Positions 18,540 through 28,987 of a stretch of 64,000 nt of DNA are shown piece by piece. Source of the stretch: Campylobacter sp. CCS1377 (lineage in GTDB: Bacteria; Campylobacterota; Campylobacteria; Campylobacterales; Campylobacteraceae). The stretch is from positions 310,001-374,000 of the forward strand of contig NZ_CP155620.1 in assembly GCF_040008265.1 (NCBI RefSeq), written 5' to 3'. Position 1 is the first letter of the stretch. Every line of letters starts with the position of its first letter. Under the pieces are notes generated by a model. That model was given only the letters and a program-made list of their open reading frames with translations. It was not told the DNA's origin and did not search any database. A program made the translations under genes and the position numbers.

Positions 18540-18766
18540 TGTTTGAGTTTTTTTCCTAGATTGCTGATTTTTGCATCATCGACATTAGCGATTGAGTGTA
18601 GATTTTCATCTTTGATTTGGTCAAGCAATTCTTTGCGTAAAACCATTAAAGACTTTGGCGCTTCTATGCCTATTTTAGTGTAACCTTTGCCAGTTTGGAT
18701 AATTTTTATTTCTATGTTTTCGCCTATTTTAATGCTTTCATTTTCTTTTCTTGAGAGTATTAACAT
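18536..18766 (-). CDS. csrA: carbon storage regulator CsrA
   Basis: A 76-residue RNA-binding translational regulator that in Campylobacter is antagonised by FliW and controls flagellin and many other mRNAs. The sequence [20 protein letters not shown], the [12 protein letters not shown] strand and VLRKEL helix are standard. FliW is not encoded nearby. Here csrA is locked between truB (overlap of seven bases) and ispE (overlap of four), so its level depends on the large operon. Confidence 0.97.
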   Translation of the reverse strand: MLILSRKENESIKIGENIEIKIIQTGKGYTKIGIEAPKSLMVLRKELLDQIKDENLHSIANVDDAKISNLGKKLKQ

Positions 18767-19578
18767 TTTTTTACCTTGTTTATAATGTATGCCACTTGTG
18801 CCTCTTTAATTTCTATGACCGAAAAAAAATCCTTATTTTGAATATAATAAATCCCTTCATTTTGCTTTGCCAAATCAGCCAAAACAAGCTTGCTTCCATT
18901 TTCTAATTTACTTATATCTTTTAAGGTATTTTCTTCTAAATTTAGGTATTCTAGCACATTTAAACTTTTTTCATTATTATAGATAAATTCTCCTTCTTTT
19001 ATCCGCTCTAAAGCACTTAAGGTTGCATTTATACCTAATTTGCTCGCAAAAAGTTCACAATAAGATCTAATATAAGCACCCTCGCTTACACTAAGTTCAA
19101 GACTTAAAAAAGGATGAGTATAGTGCAAAATTTTACAATCATAAATTTGCATGGTGCAAGGTTTTAGATTGACAAATTCGCCCCTTTTTGCAAAGTCATA
19201 GGCTCTTCTTCCATCTATTCTTTTAGCGCTAAATTGTGGTGGTGTGTATTTAATCTCGCCTAAAAGCTCTTGGGTAAGTTTTATGATTTCATCATCACAA
19301 AAAGCTTTTATGGGTGTGATGTTTTGAATGTTTTGAGTATCAAGGCTTAAAGAATGCACCCCTAGCCAAAGTGTTGCACGGTAAGTTTTTGGAGTTTTTT
19401 TAAGAAAACGAAAAAGTTTTGTGTATTGATTAAAAGCTATGATTAAAACGCCTTTTGCAAAAGGATCAAGAGTGCCTGAGAATCCAGCTTTTTTAACTTG
19501 GTATTTTTTTTTAATTTTGTTTAAAAAAGCGTTTGAGCTAAGTCCTGTGGGTTTATAAGCAACAAAAATTTTATTCAT
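18760..19578 (-). CDS. truB: tRNA pseudouridine-55 synthase TruB
   Basis: Makes pseudouridine at position 55 in the T-loop of tRNAs. The catalytic Asp lies in [18 protein letters not shown], and [17 protein letters not shown] and [13 protein letters not shown] are family motifs. Its 272 residues correspond to a form with a short C-terminal part. It overlaps uvrD by four bases upstream and csrA downstream. Confidence 0.95.
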   Translation of the reverse strand: MNKIFVAYKPTGLSSNAFLNKIKKKYQVKKAGFSGTLDPFAKGVLIIAFNQYTKLFRFLKKTPKTYRATLWLGVHSLSLDTQNIQNITPIKAFCDDEIIKLTQELLGEIKYTPPQFSAKRIDGRRAYDFAKRGEFVNLKPCTMQIYDCKILHYTHPFLSLELSVSEGAYIRSYCELFASKLGINATLSALERIKEGEFIYNNEKSLNVLEYLNLEENTLKDISKLENGSKLVLADLAKQNEGIYYIQNKDFFSVIEIKEAQVAYIINKVKKC

Positions 19579-21644
19579 ACGATTTTTTCTACAAAACTTG
19601 ACATAATAGTGCGTTCAATCCCGCCAAAATTTATGCCGAGTTTTTCTTCATTTCCTACTTTGGATACATTAATAATGCGCCCTATACCAAAAATTTTATG
19701 CTTGATTAAATCCCCTTTTCTGAAATTTTTTTGATCTTGTTCAATGATGAGTTTTGCTTCTATAAGTCCTGTTTCTCCTAAAAATCTACTTTTGGCAAGC
19801 TTGCTACGACTGCCCTTGTAAAATCTTGAATTTGCATAGCTTAAATGCAAAGATTTTTTAGCTCTAGTAATGGCAACATAAGCAAGGCGTCTTTCTTCTT
19901 CAATATCACTTGTTTCACTGTTTAAAGGGAAAAATCCTTCTTCAAGTCCTATGATAAAAACATGATCAAATTCTAAACCTTTGCTTGCATGTACGCTCAT
20001 AATATAAACACTTTCTCCTTCAAGTTCATCTTGATCACTAAGCAGTGAAATTTCGTTTAAGATATCATCTAGGCTTTCGTATTTTCCTTCTTTGATTTGA
20101 TCCTTGAAATTTGCATAAAATTCATCGATATTCAAGATTCTTTCTTCACCATCGCTCATTTCTTTGTAAAATTCTTTGATTTTAAATCTTTGTTCGATTT
20201 GAGTAATGATTTGCCCTAAGTCTTGGCATTCTTTGATGGCTTTAATATTTTCAATGAAAAGTTCTAATTCATTATTGCATTTGGTGCTATACATCGAAGT
20301 GCCATAGGTATTGCACAGACCTTCAAATAAAGAAATTTTCTGACTTTGTGCGTATTTTTGCAGTTTTTCAAAACTACTATCACCAAAGCCTCTTTTAGGA
20401 CGGTTAATAATGCGTTTGAAAGAATAATCATCATCTAAATTTGCCAAAAGTCTAAGATAAGAAATAATATCTTTAATTTCAGCTCTCTCATAAAATCTAA
20501 CTCCACTTAAGAGCTTAAAAGGAATTTTTTCTTTCATCAAAGCTTCTTCTAATGCTCTTGAGAGTGCATTCACGCGAAATAAAATGGCAATCTCATTAGC
20601 TTTGATTTTATTTTTTAGTAATTCTTTGATGAGTTTTGCGATTTTAAAACTTTCACTTTTTTCATCTTCATTTTCTAAAATTTTTACCTCTTCACCCTTA
20701 TCTTTGGTACAGATAAGCTTTTTGCCTAGTCTTTTTCGGTTGTGTTCGATTAAATTATTTGCGGCTTGAAGTATGGTATTTACGGAGCGGTAATTTTGCT
20801 CTAGTTTGACAAGCTTGACATTATTAAATTCATTTTGAAAATTTAAGATATTTTCGATTTTTGCACCCCGCCAGCCATAAATACTTTGATCATCATCACC
20901 TACAACCACGATATTTTCATGAGCATTGCAAAGATTTTTTAGAATTTTGTATTGTAAGGTGTTGGTGTCTTGATACTCATCAACGGTAATGTAATTATAA
21001 AGCTCGCTTTGCTCTTTTGCGAAATTTTGATCACTTTCTAAAATGGTATTTGTAAGCCACAAAAGATCATCAAAATCTACAAAATTGTTTTGTAAAAGAT
21101 AGTTTTGGTAATTTTGATAAATTTTGGCTATTTTTTCTAATTTGGCGAATTTTTCTTTGTCTTTTTGAAAAAAATCTAAATCTTCAAAAACATCTTCAAC
21201 GCTTTTAGAATGATTTTTAAAGTGTGAAATTTGAGCAGATATGTTTGAAAAATTGCTTTTGTCATCATTGATTAAATCTTTTAGAATTTTCTTTTTATCT
21301 TCTGTGTCGATGATGAGAAAATTATTTTTGCGTTGCAGTTTTTCAATGTGCAACCTTAAAAACAAAAGTCCAAATTTATGGAAAGTGCAAAGTAAAGGAT
21401 TTTGCTCGTGAGTATTTTTCATCATATTTAAGGCCCGATTTCTCATTACATTCGCAGCTTTGTTGGTAAAAGTTAGGGTTAGGGTATTGCTTGGTGCAAT
21501 GCCCACTTCATCAATTAAATAAGCAAGGCGAGTGGTGATGGTTTTGGTTTTTCCACTTCCTGCTCCTGCTAATATAAGCATAGCACCATCTACATGTTTA
21601 ACAGCTTCTTCTTGGCTTGGATTTAGATTTTCAAAAAGTTTCAT
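19575..21644 (-). CDS. uvrD: UvrD/Rep-family DNA helicase
   Basis: Superfamily 1A 3'-5' helicase of 689 residues used in excision repair and in clearing replication blocks. Motif I is [14 protein letters not shown], motif [10 protein letters not shown], motif [18 protein letters not shown] and motif [15 protein letters not shown]. The C-terminal domain [13 protein letters not shown], which binds RNA polymerase in related proteins, is kept. A PcrA- or Rep-like role cannot be separated from UvrD by sequence alone. It overlaps the neighbouring genes at both ends. Confidence 0.93.
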   Translation of the reverse strand: MKLFENLNPSQEEAVKHVDGAMLILAGAGSGKTKTITTRLAYLIDEVGIAPSNTLTLTFTNKAANVMRNRALNMMKNTHEQNPLLCTFHKFGLLFLRLHIEKLQRKNNFLIIDTEDKKKILKDLINDDKSNFSNISAQISHFKNHSKSVEDVFEDLDFFQKDKEKFAKLEKIAKIYQNYQNYLLQNNFVDFDDLLWLTNTILESDQNFAKEQSELYNYITVDEYQDTNTLQYKILKNLCNAHENIVVVGDDDQSIYGWRGAKIENILNFQNEFNNVKLVKLEQNYRSVNTILQAANNLIEHNRKRLGKKLICTKDKGEEVKILENEDEKSESFKIAKLIKELLKNKIKANEIAILFRVNALSRALEEALMKEKIPFKLLSGVRFYERAEIKDIISYLRLLANLDDDYSFKRIINRPKRGFGDSSFEKLQKYAQSQKISLFEGLCNTYGTSMYSTKCNNELELFIENIKAIKECQDLGQIITQIEQRFKIKEFYKEMSDGEERILNIDEFYANFKDQIKEGKYESLDDILNEISLLSDQDELEGESVYIMSVHASKGLEFDHVFIIGLEEGFFPLNSETSDIEEERRLAYVAITRAKKSLHLSYANSRFYKGSRSKLAKSRFLGETGLIEAKLIIEQDQKNFRKGDLIKHKIFGIGRIINVSKVGNEEKLGINFGGIERTIMSSFVEKIV

Positions 21645-22084
21645 TTTTTAAATTTTTCTTTGTTTTTAGGATTGTTTAAAAAAATATTTTTTGAATTTTG
21701 AGCCAAAGCTTGTGTGTCTTTTTTGCGTGTGTAAAAACTAAAATTGATGAAAATAACTGCATCATTAACAATGATTTGTGTGATAGCACCTAAATCTACA
21801 TTGACAAAAGTAGCAAAATCATCAGGTCCAAAACCTGCGTGAAAACAAATACTTTTTTCGTTCAATACAATAGAATCAAAAGTATAACCTCCTAAAACAA
21901 AACGCGTAAAAGGTTCTTTGCTAAGATCAAGATGGGAAGGCAAGGCTGGATCAAAATCAACAAATTTTGGATTAACAACTATAGAAAATTCTGTATTTTC
22001 TTTAGTCAAAAAGTGTAAAATTTCATAACAATTTTTTTGCATTAGTTTAATAAAATCAGCATTAGCTAAGGTTTTTTCTATCAT
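21641..22084 (-). CDS. conserved protein, possible SspB-like proteolysis adaptor
   Basis: A 147-residue soluble protein. I see a pattern like that of SspB, the adaptor that passes SsrA-tagged proteins to ClpX: a helix YEILHFLTKENTEFSIVVNP, followed by LGGYTFDSIVLNEKSICFHA, GFGPDDFATFVNVDL and GAITQII, against the SspB core of the form IxFxAxFG....VxVPLxAVxxI. A basic, Asn/Lys-rich tail follows where SspB has a flexible tail that contacts ClpX. The operon also holds smpB, clpS, clpA and aat, which fits such a role. This is inference; official annotations I recall call it hypothetical (Cj1100). Confidence 0.5.
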   Translation of the reverse strand: MIEKTLANADFIKLMQKNCYEILHFLTKENTEFSIVVNPKFVDFDPALPSHLDLSKEPFTRFVLGGYTFDSIVLNEKSICFHAGFGPDDFATFVNVDLGAITQIIVNDAVIFINFSFYTRKKDTQALAQNSKNIFLNNPKNKEKFKK

Positions 22085-23796
22085 CTAAGCTCCATAAATT
22101 CATTGATAAGTTTTTCAATTTCTCTCGTTCCAATTTGCCAAAAATTTTCATCTTCTATATCAAAATCAAACATTGAAATAAGATCTTTTGGACTCAAGCT
22201 TCCACCAAGTGAGAGCATTTTAATGTAAAGTTCTTTGAAATTTTCACATTTTTTGCTTTTATAAAGCCCATAAAGTGCCAAAACTAAAAGTTGCGCATAT
22301 GCATAAGCGTAGCAATAAAATGGGCTATGGATAAAGTGTGGTATATAGCTCCACCAAAGGGTGTAGTTTTTACTTAGTATCACGCTATCTTCAAACATTT
22401 TTTTAGATTCTTCTAACCAAATTTCATTAATCTCTTTAGTGCTAAGCTCTTCTTTTTTGGCATGAATTTTGCGTTCAAAACAAGTGAAATTAATTTGTCT
22501 GAATAAAGTTGCAAAAATGTCTTCGATTTTAGCAGCATAAAGTGCTATAAGTTCTTCTTTGTTTAATTTATCTTTAATGAAATCAAACACTAGCATTTCA
22601 GCAAAAACAGAGGCAGTTTCTGCTGTAGTTAGTGGGGTATCTTGATTTAAAAAACTAACTTGATAAGAAAGTTTTTGATGTATAGTGTGCCCTAGTTCAT
22701 GGGCTAAGGTAAAAAGATCGCGTCTACCTCCGGTGAAATTTAATAAAATAAAAGGATGAACATCGGGAGTAGCAGAATGCGAAAAAGCTCCGCTTTGTTT
22801 TTTATCTTGCGGATAAACATCAATCCACCCTTTTTCAAAAGCTTCTTTGGCAATATCTCCAAAAATAGGAGAAAAATTATAAAACGCATCTAAAATGATT
22901 TGCTTACTTTCTTCAAAGCTAAATTTTGCTTCTTTGCCAATAGGTGCATAACGATCGTAATCTTTGAGTTTGTTAAAGCCTAAAATTTGTTTTTTTCTCT
23001 TATAAAATTTAGAAACTAAATGAAAATTCTTTTGAGTGGTATCAATAAGCGAATCAACGCTTTTTTGAGAAATTTGATTTCTTAAATGTCTTGGCGTCTC
23101 GGCATTTTCATAGCCTCGTAGTTTGCAAATATTGCTAAGTTCTGTTTTAATCATATTAAGTATAAAAGTTAATAACTTAGAGTTTTTATTTAAGGCTTTA
23201 GTGAACTCTTTGGCGGCTTTTTTGCGAATTTTTCTATCTTGGCTATAGAGTTTACTTAAAATTTCTTCTTCGCTAAGATTTTGATTTTCAAAAGGAATTT
23301 TTAACGCACTCATGCTCTCATCAAAAAGCCTTGCAAAAGCAGCAGCTCCAGTGCTAGAAAGATAAAGCATTATGCGTTCTTCTTTTTGACTTAAATTATA
23401 TTTTTTATTTTTAAATAAATTTTTTAAATAAAAACTATAATCTTGGCAAAAATCGATAAGTTCTTGTATTTTTTCTTCTCTTAATTCACAAAATTCAAGC
23501 TCAAAAAAGAGTAAATTCTCTTCTATTTTTTTACATTCTTCTTCGTATTTTGCATAAAAAGCACCCTTGCTTGTATCCTTAGCAAAAGTTAAATATGTAT
23601 AAGTCATAATTTTAGTTATGGCTAAATTTAAATTTTCGTATTTTTTTAAAGCAACCAAAAACTGATCATTTTGTAAGGCATTGAGTTGCTTTTCGTAATT
23701 TTGTTTAAAGTTAATAGCATTTTGAATATGAAGTGCTAAATATTCCTCTAAGACCGTTTCGTTTTCAAATAAAACTTTTAAATTCCATTCTTTCAT
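22081..23796 (-). CDS. pepF: oligoendopeptidase F (M3 metallopeptidase)
   Basis: Zinc peptidase of 571 residues that cuts short peptides in the cytoplasm. The zinc site HExxH is in FTLAHELGHTIHQKLSY, with the third ligand Glu in LTTAETASVFAEML, as in the M3B family. The N-terminal helical region is standard. No signal peptide is present. It overlaps the SspB-like gene by four bases and lies three bases after pyrB. Confidence 0.94.
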   Translation of the reverse strand: MKEWNLKVLFENETVLEEYLALHIQNAINFKQNYEKQLNALQNDQFLVALKKYENLNLAITKIMTYTYLTFAKDTSKGAFYAKYEEECKKIEENLLFFELEFCELREEKIQELIDFCQDYSFYLKNLFKNKKYNLSQKEERIMLYLSSTGAAAFARLFDESMSALKIPFENQNLSEEEILSKLYSQDRKIRKKAAKEFTKALNKNSKLLTFILNMIKTELSNICKLRGYENAETPRHLRNQISQKSVDSLIDTTQKNFHLVSKFYKRKKQILGFNKLKDYDRYAPIGKEAKFSFEESKQIILDAFYNFSPIFGDIAKEAFEKGWIDVYPQDKKQSGAFSHSATPDVHPFILLNFTGGRRDLFTLAHELGHTIHQKLSYQVSFLNQDTPLTTAETASVFAEMLVFDFIKDKLNKEELIALYAAKIEDIFATLFRQINFTCFERKIHAKKEELSTKEINEIWLEESKKMFEDSVILSKNYTLWWSYIPHFIHSPFYCYAYAYAQLLVLALYGLYKSKKCENFKELYIKMLSLGGSLSPKDLISMFDFDIEDENFWQIGTREIEKLINEFMELR

Positions 23797-23799
23797 AAT

Positions 23800-24681
23800 T
23801 TACTCATTTTCTAAAATTAATTTTTTTAAAGCAGCCATTCTAACCGCTACTCCATTTTTAACCTGAGTTAAAACTTTACACCTTTTATCTTGCATAACCT
23901 CATCGCTAATATCTATATTTCGGTGCACTGGACCTGGGTGCAATATGATAAGATTTTTATCTTTAATTAAATCTTTGCTAATGCAAAAATCATTCGCGTA
24001 ATCTTTTAAAGAGCTATATACTTGAGTTTGATGTCTTTCAGTTTGCGTTCTTAGACTCATAATAATATCTGCATCTTCAATAGCATCTTTAAGTTGGTGG
24101 AATTGTTTTATAGGATAATTTGGCATAAAATGCGGAGGTGCAACCAAAGAAATTTCAATGCCAAAACGCGGAAGCAATTCCATATTTGAAGCAGCAACGC
24201 GCGAATTTTTAACATCTCCTACTATAATAAGTTTTTTGCCTTTTACATCTTCACCAAAATGCTGCATTATGGTAAAAAGATCAAGTAAGGCTTGAGTAGG
24301 ATGGGCGTGTTTACCATCTCCGCCATTTAAAACAGGACAATTAACATGGGTAGCCAAACTGTGAGGAACGCCTGAGTGATGATGTCTTACCACAATAGCA
24401 CTTGGACCCATGGCGTCTAAATTTGCTGCTGTATCATAAAGTGTTTCACCTTTACTGGAGCTACTTCTTGAAACATCTAATCTTAAAACCTTAGCACCAA
24501 GCCTTCTAGCAGCACTTTCAAAAGAAGAAAGAGTGCGAGTTGAATTTTCAAAAAATATAGTTGTAATGCTTTTTCCTTCTAGTAAGGTTCTTGGTTTTTC
24601 ATCTAAAAATTCTTTTGCATCTTTAAATAGCTTTAAAACTTCTTCATTGCTTAGATCTTTTGTTGTGATTAAATGTCTCAT
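23800..24681 (-). CDS. pyrB: aspartate carbamoyltransferase catalytic subunit
   Basis: Joins carbamoyl phosphate and aspartate in pyrimidine synthesis. Carbamoyl-phosphate site [20 protein letters not shown], the [11 protein letters not shown] motif and the aspartate-side [15 protein letters not shown] are present. Length 293 is normal. No regulatory subunit gene (pyrI) is near. The start follows the sstT stop by nine bases, so it belongs to the long minus-strand run. Confidence 0.96.
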   Translation of the reverse strand: MRHLITTKDLSNEEVLKLFKDAKEFLDEKPRTLLEGKSITTIFFENSTRTLSSFESAARRLGAKVLRLDVSRSSSSKGETLYDTAANLDAMGPSAIVVRHHHSGVPHSLATHVNCPVLNGGDGKHAHPTQALLDLFTIMQHFGEDVKGKKLIIVGDVKNSRVAASNMELLPRFGIEISLVAPPHFMPNYPIKQFHQLKDAIEDADIIMSLRTQTERHQTQVYSSLKDYANDFCISKDLIKDKNLIILHPGPVHRNIDISDEVMQDKRCKVLTQVKNGVAVRMAALKKLILENE

Positions 24682-24690
24682 TTTTTTCCT

Positions 24691-25947
24691 TTATTTGAGA
24701 TTATAGTTTAACTCATTTTTAGAACAAATCGCAGTAAATAATACATCAGTTGAGCTATTTAAAGCAGTTTCTGTGCTATCTTGAATCACGCCTATAATAA
24801 AACCTACCGCAACCACTTGCATAGCTATATCATAATCTATATTAAACAAAGAACAAGCCAAAGGGATAAGCAAAAGTGATCCGCCAGCCACTCCGCTTGC
24901 ACCACAAGCTGCGAAAGTTGCGATGATACTAAGTAAAATAGCTTGAAAAAGTCCCACTTCAATACCAACAGTATGAGCTGCACTAAGACTTAAAATGGCT
25001 ATGGTTACGGCAGCTCCTGCCATATTGATCGTAGCGCCTAGTGGGATTGAAATACTATAAAGATCTTTATCAATGCCAAGTTTTGCGCAAAGTGACATAT
25101 TTACAGGGATATTGGCTGCCGAACTTCTTGTAAAAAATGCAAAAACAGCACTGTGCCTGATGCAAATAAAAATTAAAGGAAAAGGATTTTTTTTCGTGTA
25201 AATAAAAACAATTAAAGCATTAATCACAAAGGCCACAAATAGCATAGTAAAAACTAAAATTATAAGTAATTTTAAATAACTCAAAAGCCCATCAGAACCT
25301 GTTTGTGCGACTGAATTTGCCACAAGTCCAAAAATTCCAAAAGGAGCAAGTTTAACTATAAATTTAACAATTTTTAAAACCCCTTCATTGATATCAATAA
25401 AAATTTGCTTCGCTTCGATAGAACAATGTCTTAAGGCAATTCCAGCACCTATTGCCCAAGCTAAAATTCCTATATAATTTCCACTTGAAAGCGCGTTGAT
25501 GGGATTATCTACAATCTTAAATAATAAATCCTTAAACACATCACTAATGTGAGCAGGAGAAGCATTGCTTGCTTTTTGAACTCCATTTAAAATAAGTTCT
25601 ATAGGAAAAATAAAGCTTACTATTACCGCGCTTGCTGATGCTAAAAAAGTGCCTATTATGTATAAAAAGACTATATTTTTCATTTTTGCACTATTTTGAG
25701 TGAATTCTTTGGTGCAAATTGAAGTTAAAATTAAAATAAAAACTAAGATCGGAGCTATGGCTTTGAGTGCGCCTGTGAAAAGATTACCAAAAATGCTAAC
25801 AAATTCGATTAAATTTTGCGAGCTTTGCATTGAAAAAGAAGCTAAATATTTTGAAAAAAGCCCCACTAAAATTCCTAATACAATACCAATGCTAATTTGT
25901 AAGATTAAATTTCCGTTTTTGTATTTTTCTACAAGTTTAAAAAACAT
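24691..25947 (-). CDS. sstT: Na+/serine-threonine symporter SstT
   Basis: A 418-residue inner-membrane carrier of the dicarboxylate/amino acid:cation symporter family. Eight or more hydrophobic segments are seen, with the two re-entrant serine-rich hairpins [17 protein letters not shown] and the motif [20 protein letters not shown] and [20 protein letters not shown]. These match SstT more closely than glutamate carriers. It is the first gene of the 13-gene run and is preceded by its own -10 box. Confidence 0.92.
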   Translation of the reverse strand: MFFKLVEKYKNGNLILQISIGIVLGILVGLFSKYLASFSMQSSQNLIEFVSIFGNLFTGALKAIAPILVFILILTSICTKEFTQNSAKMKNIVFLYIIGTFLASASAVIVSFIFPIELILNGVQKASNASPAHISDVFKDLLFKIVDNPINALSSGNYIGILAWAIGAGIALRHCSIEAKQIFIDINEGVLKIVKFIVKLAPFGIFGLVANSVAQTGSDGLLSYLKLLIILVFTMLFVAFVINALIVFIYTKKNPFPLIFICIRHSAVFAFFTRSSAANIPVNMSLCAKLGIDKDLYSISIPLGATINMAGAAVTIAILSLSAAHTVGIEVGLFQAILLSIIATFAACGASGVAGGSLLLIPLACSLFNIDYDIAMQVVAVGFIIGVIQDSTETALNSSTDVLFTAICSKNELNYNLK

Positions 25948-25981
25948 TTTAAGCCTTAAAATGAAAATTTTGCAAGTATTG

Positions 25982-25987
25982 ATTTTA
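25982..25987 (-). promoter_or_regulatory. -10 box for the sstT-aat operon
   Basis: On the minus strand the sequence reads GCTAAAATC, a TAAAAT box 35 bases before the sstT ATG. It is the only promoter-like site I can place before the 13-gene run, although internal promoters are possible. Confidence 0.45.
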
Positions 25988-26024
25988 GCAGAATTTTTTT
26001 TATATTTATTTTAAATATTTTATA

Positions 26025-26030
26025 TATAAT
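26025..26030 (+). promoter_or_regulatory. -10 box for metK
   Basis: A perfect TATAAT 31 bases before the preferred metK start. It overlaps the Met codon at 26029 of the longest metK frame, which argues that this Met is not the start. Confidence 0.6.
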
Positions 26031-26061
26031 GCAAAGTTCATTTTTTATGAAAGGACTTTTT

Positions 26062-27258
26062 ATGTATCTATTCACTTCAGAAGTCGTAAGCGCAGGTCAT
26101 CCAGACAAATGTGCTGATATAATCGCTGATACAATAGTGGATATACTCTTGAAAAATGACAAAAATTCAAGGGTGGCGAGTGAGGTTTTTGTCGCAGGAA
26201 ATAAGGTTGTGATAGGGGGCGAAGTTAAGTCAAATCACAAACTTAGCAAACTTGATTACGATAATTTAGTTAAAGATGTTTTGAAAAACATTGGCTATAC
26301 AGGAAGTGGGCATTTTAGTAAAGAGCAGTGCTTGCATCCTGATGAGGTTGATGTTATGGTGTTTTTAAATGAACAAAGCGCTGATATTAATCAAGGCGTG
26401 GATCAAGAAGATGGCGAAACAGGAGCAGGTGATCAAGGTATTATGTTTGGTTTTGCAAGTTGTGAGGCTAATGAGTATATGCCAGCAGCTATTTCTTATG
26501 CAAGAATGCTTTGTGATAAGGTTTATGCTTATGCAAAGGCTAATCCGCATGAGCTTGGTGTGGATATTAAAACTCAAGTAACGATTGATTATGGAACAAA
26601 AGCAAATTTTGAAAATTGCAAACCGCAAAGTATCCATACTATAGTCGTTTCTGCACCTTGTGTTGAAAGCATGAAAATAGAAGATTTAAGAACTTTAATT
26701 AATAAACTTATTTTAGAAACAAATTTACCAAAAGAACTTTTTGATCCAGCTAAAACAAGAATTTTAATCAATCCAACTGGAAAATATGTCAACCACTCTT
26801 CTTTACATGATAGTGGATTAACCGGAAGAAAACTCATAGTAGATAGTTTTGGGGGATATTCTCCAATAGGCGGTGGTGCGCAATCGAGTAAAGATTATAC
26901 AAAAGTTGATAGAAGTGGGCTTTATGCAGGTAGATGGTTAGCTAAGAATATCGTCGCAGCGGGACTTGCTAAAAAATGTATAGTTCAGCTTAGCTATGCT
27001 ATAGGTGTTGCAAAACCAACTTCTGTAAGTGTAGATTGTATGGGGACAAATACAAGTGCAAATGATGATGTTTTGAGTGAATTTGTAATGAAAAATTTCC
27101 CTTTAACCCCAAATTGGATTCGCGATAAATTTGCTCTTGATAAGCCAAGTGAGGATACTTTTTTATATGCTGATGTTGCAGCACGCGGTCAAGTAGGACA
27201 AAAAGACTATCCTTGGGAAAAGCTTGATGCGATAGAGCAATTTAAAACATTATTATAA
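26062..27258 (+). CDS. metK: S-adenosylmethionine synthetase
   Basis: Makes S-adenosylmethionine from methionine and ATP. Motifs are FTSEVVSAGHPDKCAD, GAGDQGIMFGFA (the signature hexapeptide region), GRKLIVDSFGGYSPIGGGAQ and KDYTKVDRSGLYAGRW. I choose the ATG at 26062: AAAGGA at 26050-26055 stands six bases before it and the product begins MYLFTSEVVS as in C. jejuni. The frame is open further upstream to 26029. Length 398 is normal. A strong terminator follows, so it is probably monocistronic. Confidence 0.97.
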   Translation: MYLFTSEVVSAGHPDKCADIIADTIVDILLKNDKNSRVASEVFVAGNKVVIGGEVKSNHKLSKLDYDNLVKDVLKNIGYTGSGHFSKEQCLHPDEVDVMVFLNEQSADINQGVDQEDGETGAGDQGIMFGFASCEANEYMPAAISYARMLCDKVYAYAKANPHELGVDIKTQVTIDYGTKANFENCKPQSIHTIVVSAPCVESMKIEDLRTLINKLILETNLPKELFDPAKTRILINPTGKYVNHSSLHDSGLTGRKLIVDSFGGYSPIGGGAQSSKDYTKVDRSGLYAGRWLAKNIVAAGLAKKCIVQLSYAIGVAKPTSVSVDCMGTNTSANDDVLSEFVMKNFPLTPNWIRDKFALDKPSEDTFLYADVAARGQVGQKDYPWEKLDAIEQFKTLL

Positions 27259-27266
27259 TTTTTTTG

Positions 27267-27295
27267 AGCCTTGAATTTTCAAGGCTTTTTTCTTC
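27267..27295 (+). terminator. Rho-independent terminator of metK
   Basis: Stem AGCCTTGA at 27267-27274 pairs perfectly with 27279-27286 around a four-base loop, followed by TTTTTCTTCT. It begins eight bases after the metK stop codon. Confidence 0.9.
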
Positions 27296-27448
27296 TAAAA
27301 CTGCTTAAATAAAAACTCTAAAATACTTATTTTTTATAGCTTATTGAAATTGTAAAATATATCCACGATTTATAAGAAAGCTTTTAAAATCAAAGATAAA
27401 GCCAAAGATTTTTCTTGATAGGGGGATGATTAAAGACTCTAAAAAATG

Positions 27449-27469
27449 CAAGGGATATTAAAACCCTTG
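27449..27469 (-). terminator. terminator downstream of the minus-strand pseudogene
   Basis: CAAGGG and CCCTTG (27449-27454 and 27464-27469) form a short G+C-rich stem. On the minus strand it is followed by CATTTTTT. It is in the right place and direction to end transcripts of the frameshifted gene that stops at 27486. Confidence 0.7.
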
Positions 27470-27485
27470 TTGATAAAAATAATTC

Positions 27486-28848
27486 TTAAGCCCTAATATC
27501 TATGCTTTTTGGTACAGAATTTAAAGAAAGAATTTTATTAAATTCCCCTGCGTCATCATCGCCAAATTTACTTTTAAAATTTTCGCCAAAAAGAATTTCT
27601 AGCTCATCGCTTGTGCCAAATTTAGTTTCTAGTAGCTTTTTTAAAAGCTCATTCATTTTATTATCATCTTTGTAAGTTTCGCTTGAACTTTGCGCTTGTA
27701 TAGGTTTTCTCTTTTTTTGTGCTTCTTCAATTGCTTTTGTATCATCATTAGGCTTTCCAGTAGGATATTTATCATAATCTATACCTTTTGCCTTTTCTGC
27801 TTCTTTTAGTGATTTTACAAATTCATCGTGCCTTTGTTTAAAATCAAGATATTTAGTTTTAAATTCTTCTAAACTCATATTAGAGTTAATCATTTCTTGA
27901 TATTCTTTATCTAAATTCATAGCTTGTATAGTCAAAGTACTATTTCCTATATCTTGACTTCTTTTTATAAAAAGTTTCATTGATAGTTTTTCACTAATAA
28001 TATCCCAAATATCATCTCCCGAACCACTTTTAAAAGCAATTTGAATTTTATTAGCATTTATAAAATTGTGAAATTCTTTTAATTTTGCCTCATTTGTATT
28101 TCCGTCTATATTTATGAGTTTTCCAAGTAAATTCGTTTCACCTTTTACTAAAAAAGTTCCATACGAGGTTGAAAAAATTTGTATTATTAACAAAAGCCAT
28201 TAAAACTCCGCCTTTATCTACACTACCATCTAAATTTTTATACACATTTTTATCAATAAAAGCGACACTATCATTATAAAAAATACTACCAGCATCAATC
28301 GGCATAAGTTTAACACCGATGCCAATTCCAAGATTTTTCATAGTATTAAAGGTCAAACTACCTTTATGATTAATCGTGAGAAAATTTTTGCTGTATTCTT
28401 CAAAAGTATAGGTTTTGTTTATATTTAAATTTTTATCCACAGTAAAAGCATAAGGGATATTTGCTAAATCTTGTGCAGAAAAGCTAGAATTTGAATTTTG
28501 TGGAACAAGTTGTGAAAAAACTTTATAAGTATTTTAAATGTTTGTGCTATATCAATTTTGCTATACATAGCCAAAAACTGCTCTTCACTCTCTTGAAATT
28601 TCACAAAACTTTCTACACTTTTAGGATAATCTTATAATCTTTAGGTAATCCTGCAACTTCATTAAAATCACTTGTAAAAAAACCATCTTTATCTACGCCA
28701 TAGCCTAGTATTTTGCTTACTGCTTGCGGTTTATCACTAACAAGGTTTGAGTATCATTTGCAACATTAGATGATTTTGTATTTGGAGTATTATTGGTTAA
28801 AGTGGTTGTGTAATTATAATTTGAATAAGAATTGATACCATTAATCAT
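27486..28848 (-). pseudogene. frameshifted gene of unknown function (about 450 codons)
   Basis: AAGGTGGC precedes an ATG at 28848 that starts MINGINSYSNYNYTTT. The reading then breaks several times: after ANDTQTL (near 28735) it continues one frame over as SDKPQAVSKILGYGVDKDGF; near 28630 it shifts into PKSVESFVKFQESEEQF; near 28530 into YKVFSQLVPQNSNSSF; and near 28190 from NNTNFFNLV into YGTFLVKGETNLLGKL. The last open part (to 27486) ends with SLNSVPKSIDIRA. At least four single-base shifts rule out a full product. The Asn/Ser/Thr-rich N-terminus has no signal peptide. I recall an intact homologue near Cj0794 in C. jejuni, but its function is unknown to me. Confidence 0.8.
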
Positions 28849-28987
28849 TTTTGCCACCTTGTAAAAATAAGATTTACAAGATAAATCGGCAAAAATGATT
28901 TTTTCCTAACTAAAATTTCAATTAATGAGAAAATTTATCGACAATGCGCTCAGCCATAATCATTTTGTAGCGGTATTAATTTTCATC
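28849..28987. other. short gap between a pseudogene and lnt
   Basis: About 140 AT-rich bases after the lnt stop and before the pseudogene start (both on the minus strand). It must hold the former promoter of the pseudogene. I see no clear hairpin to end lnt transcripts. Confidence 0.4.
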
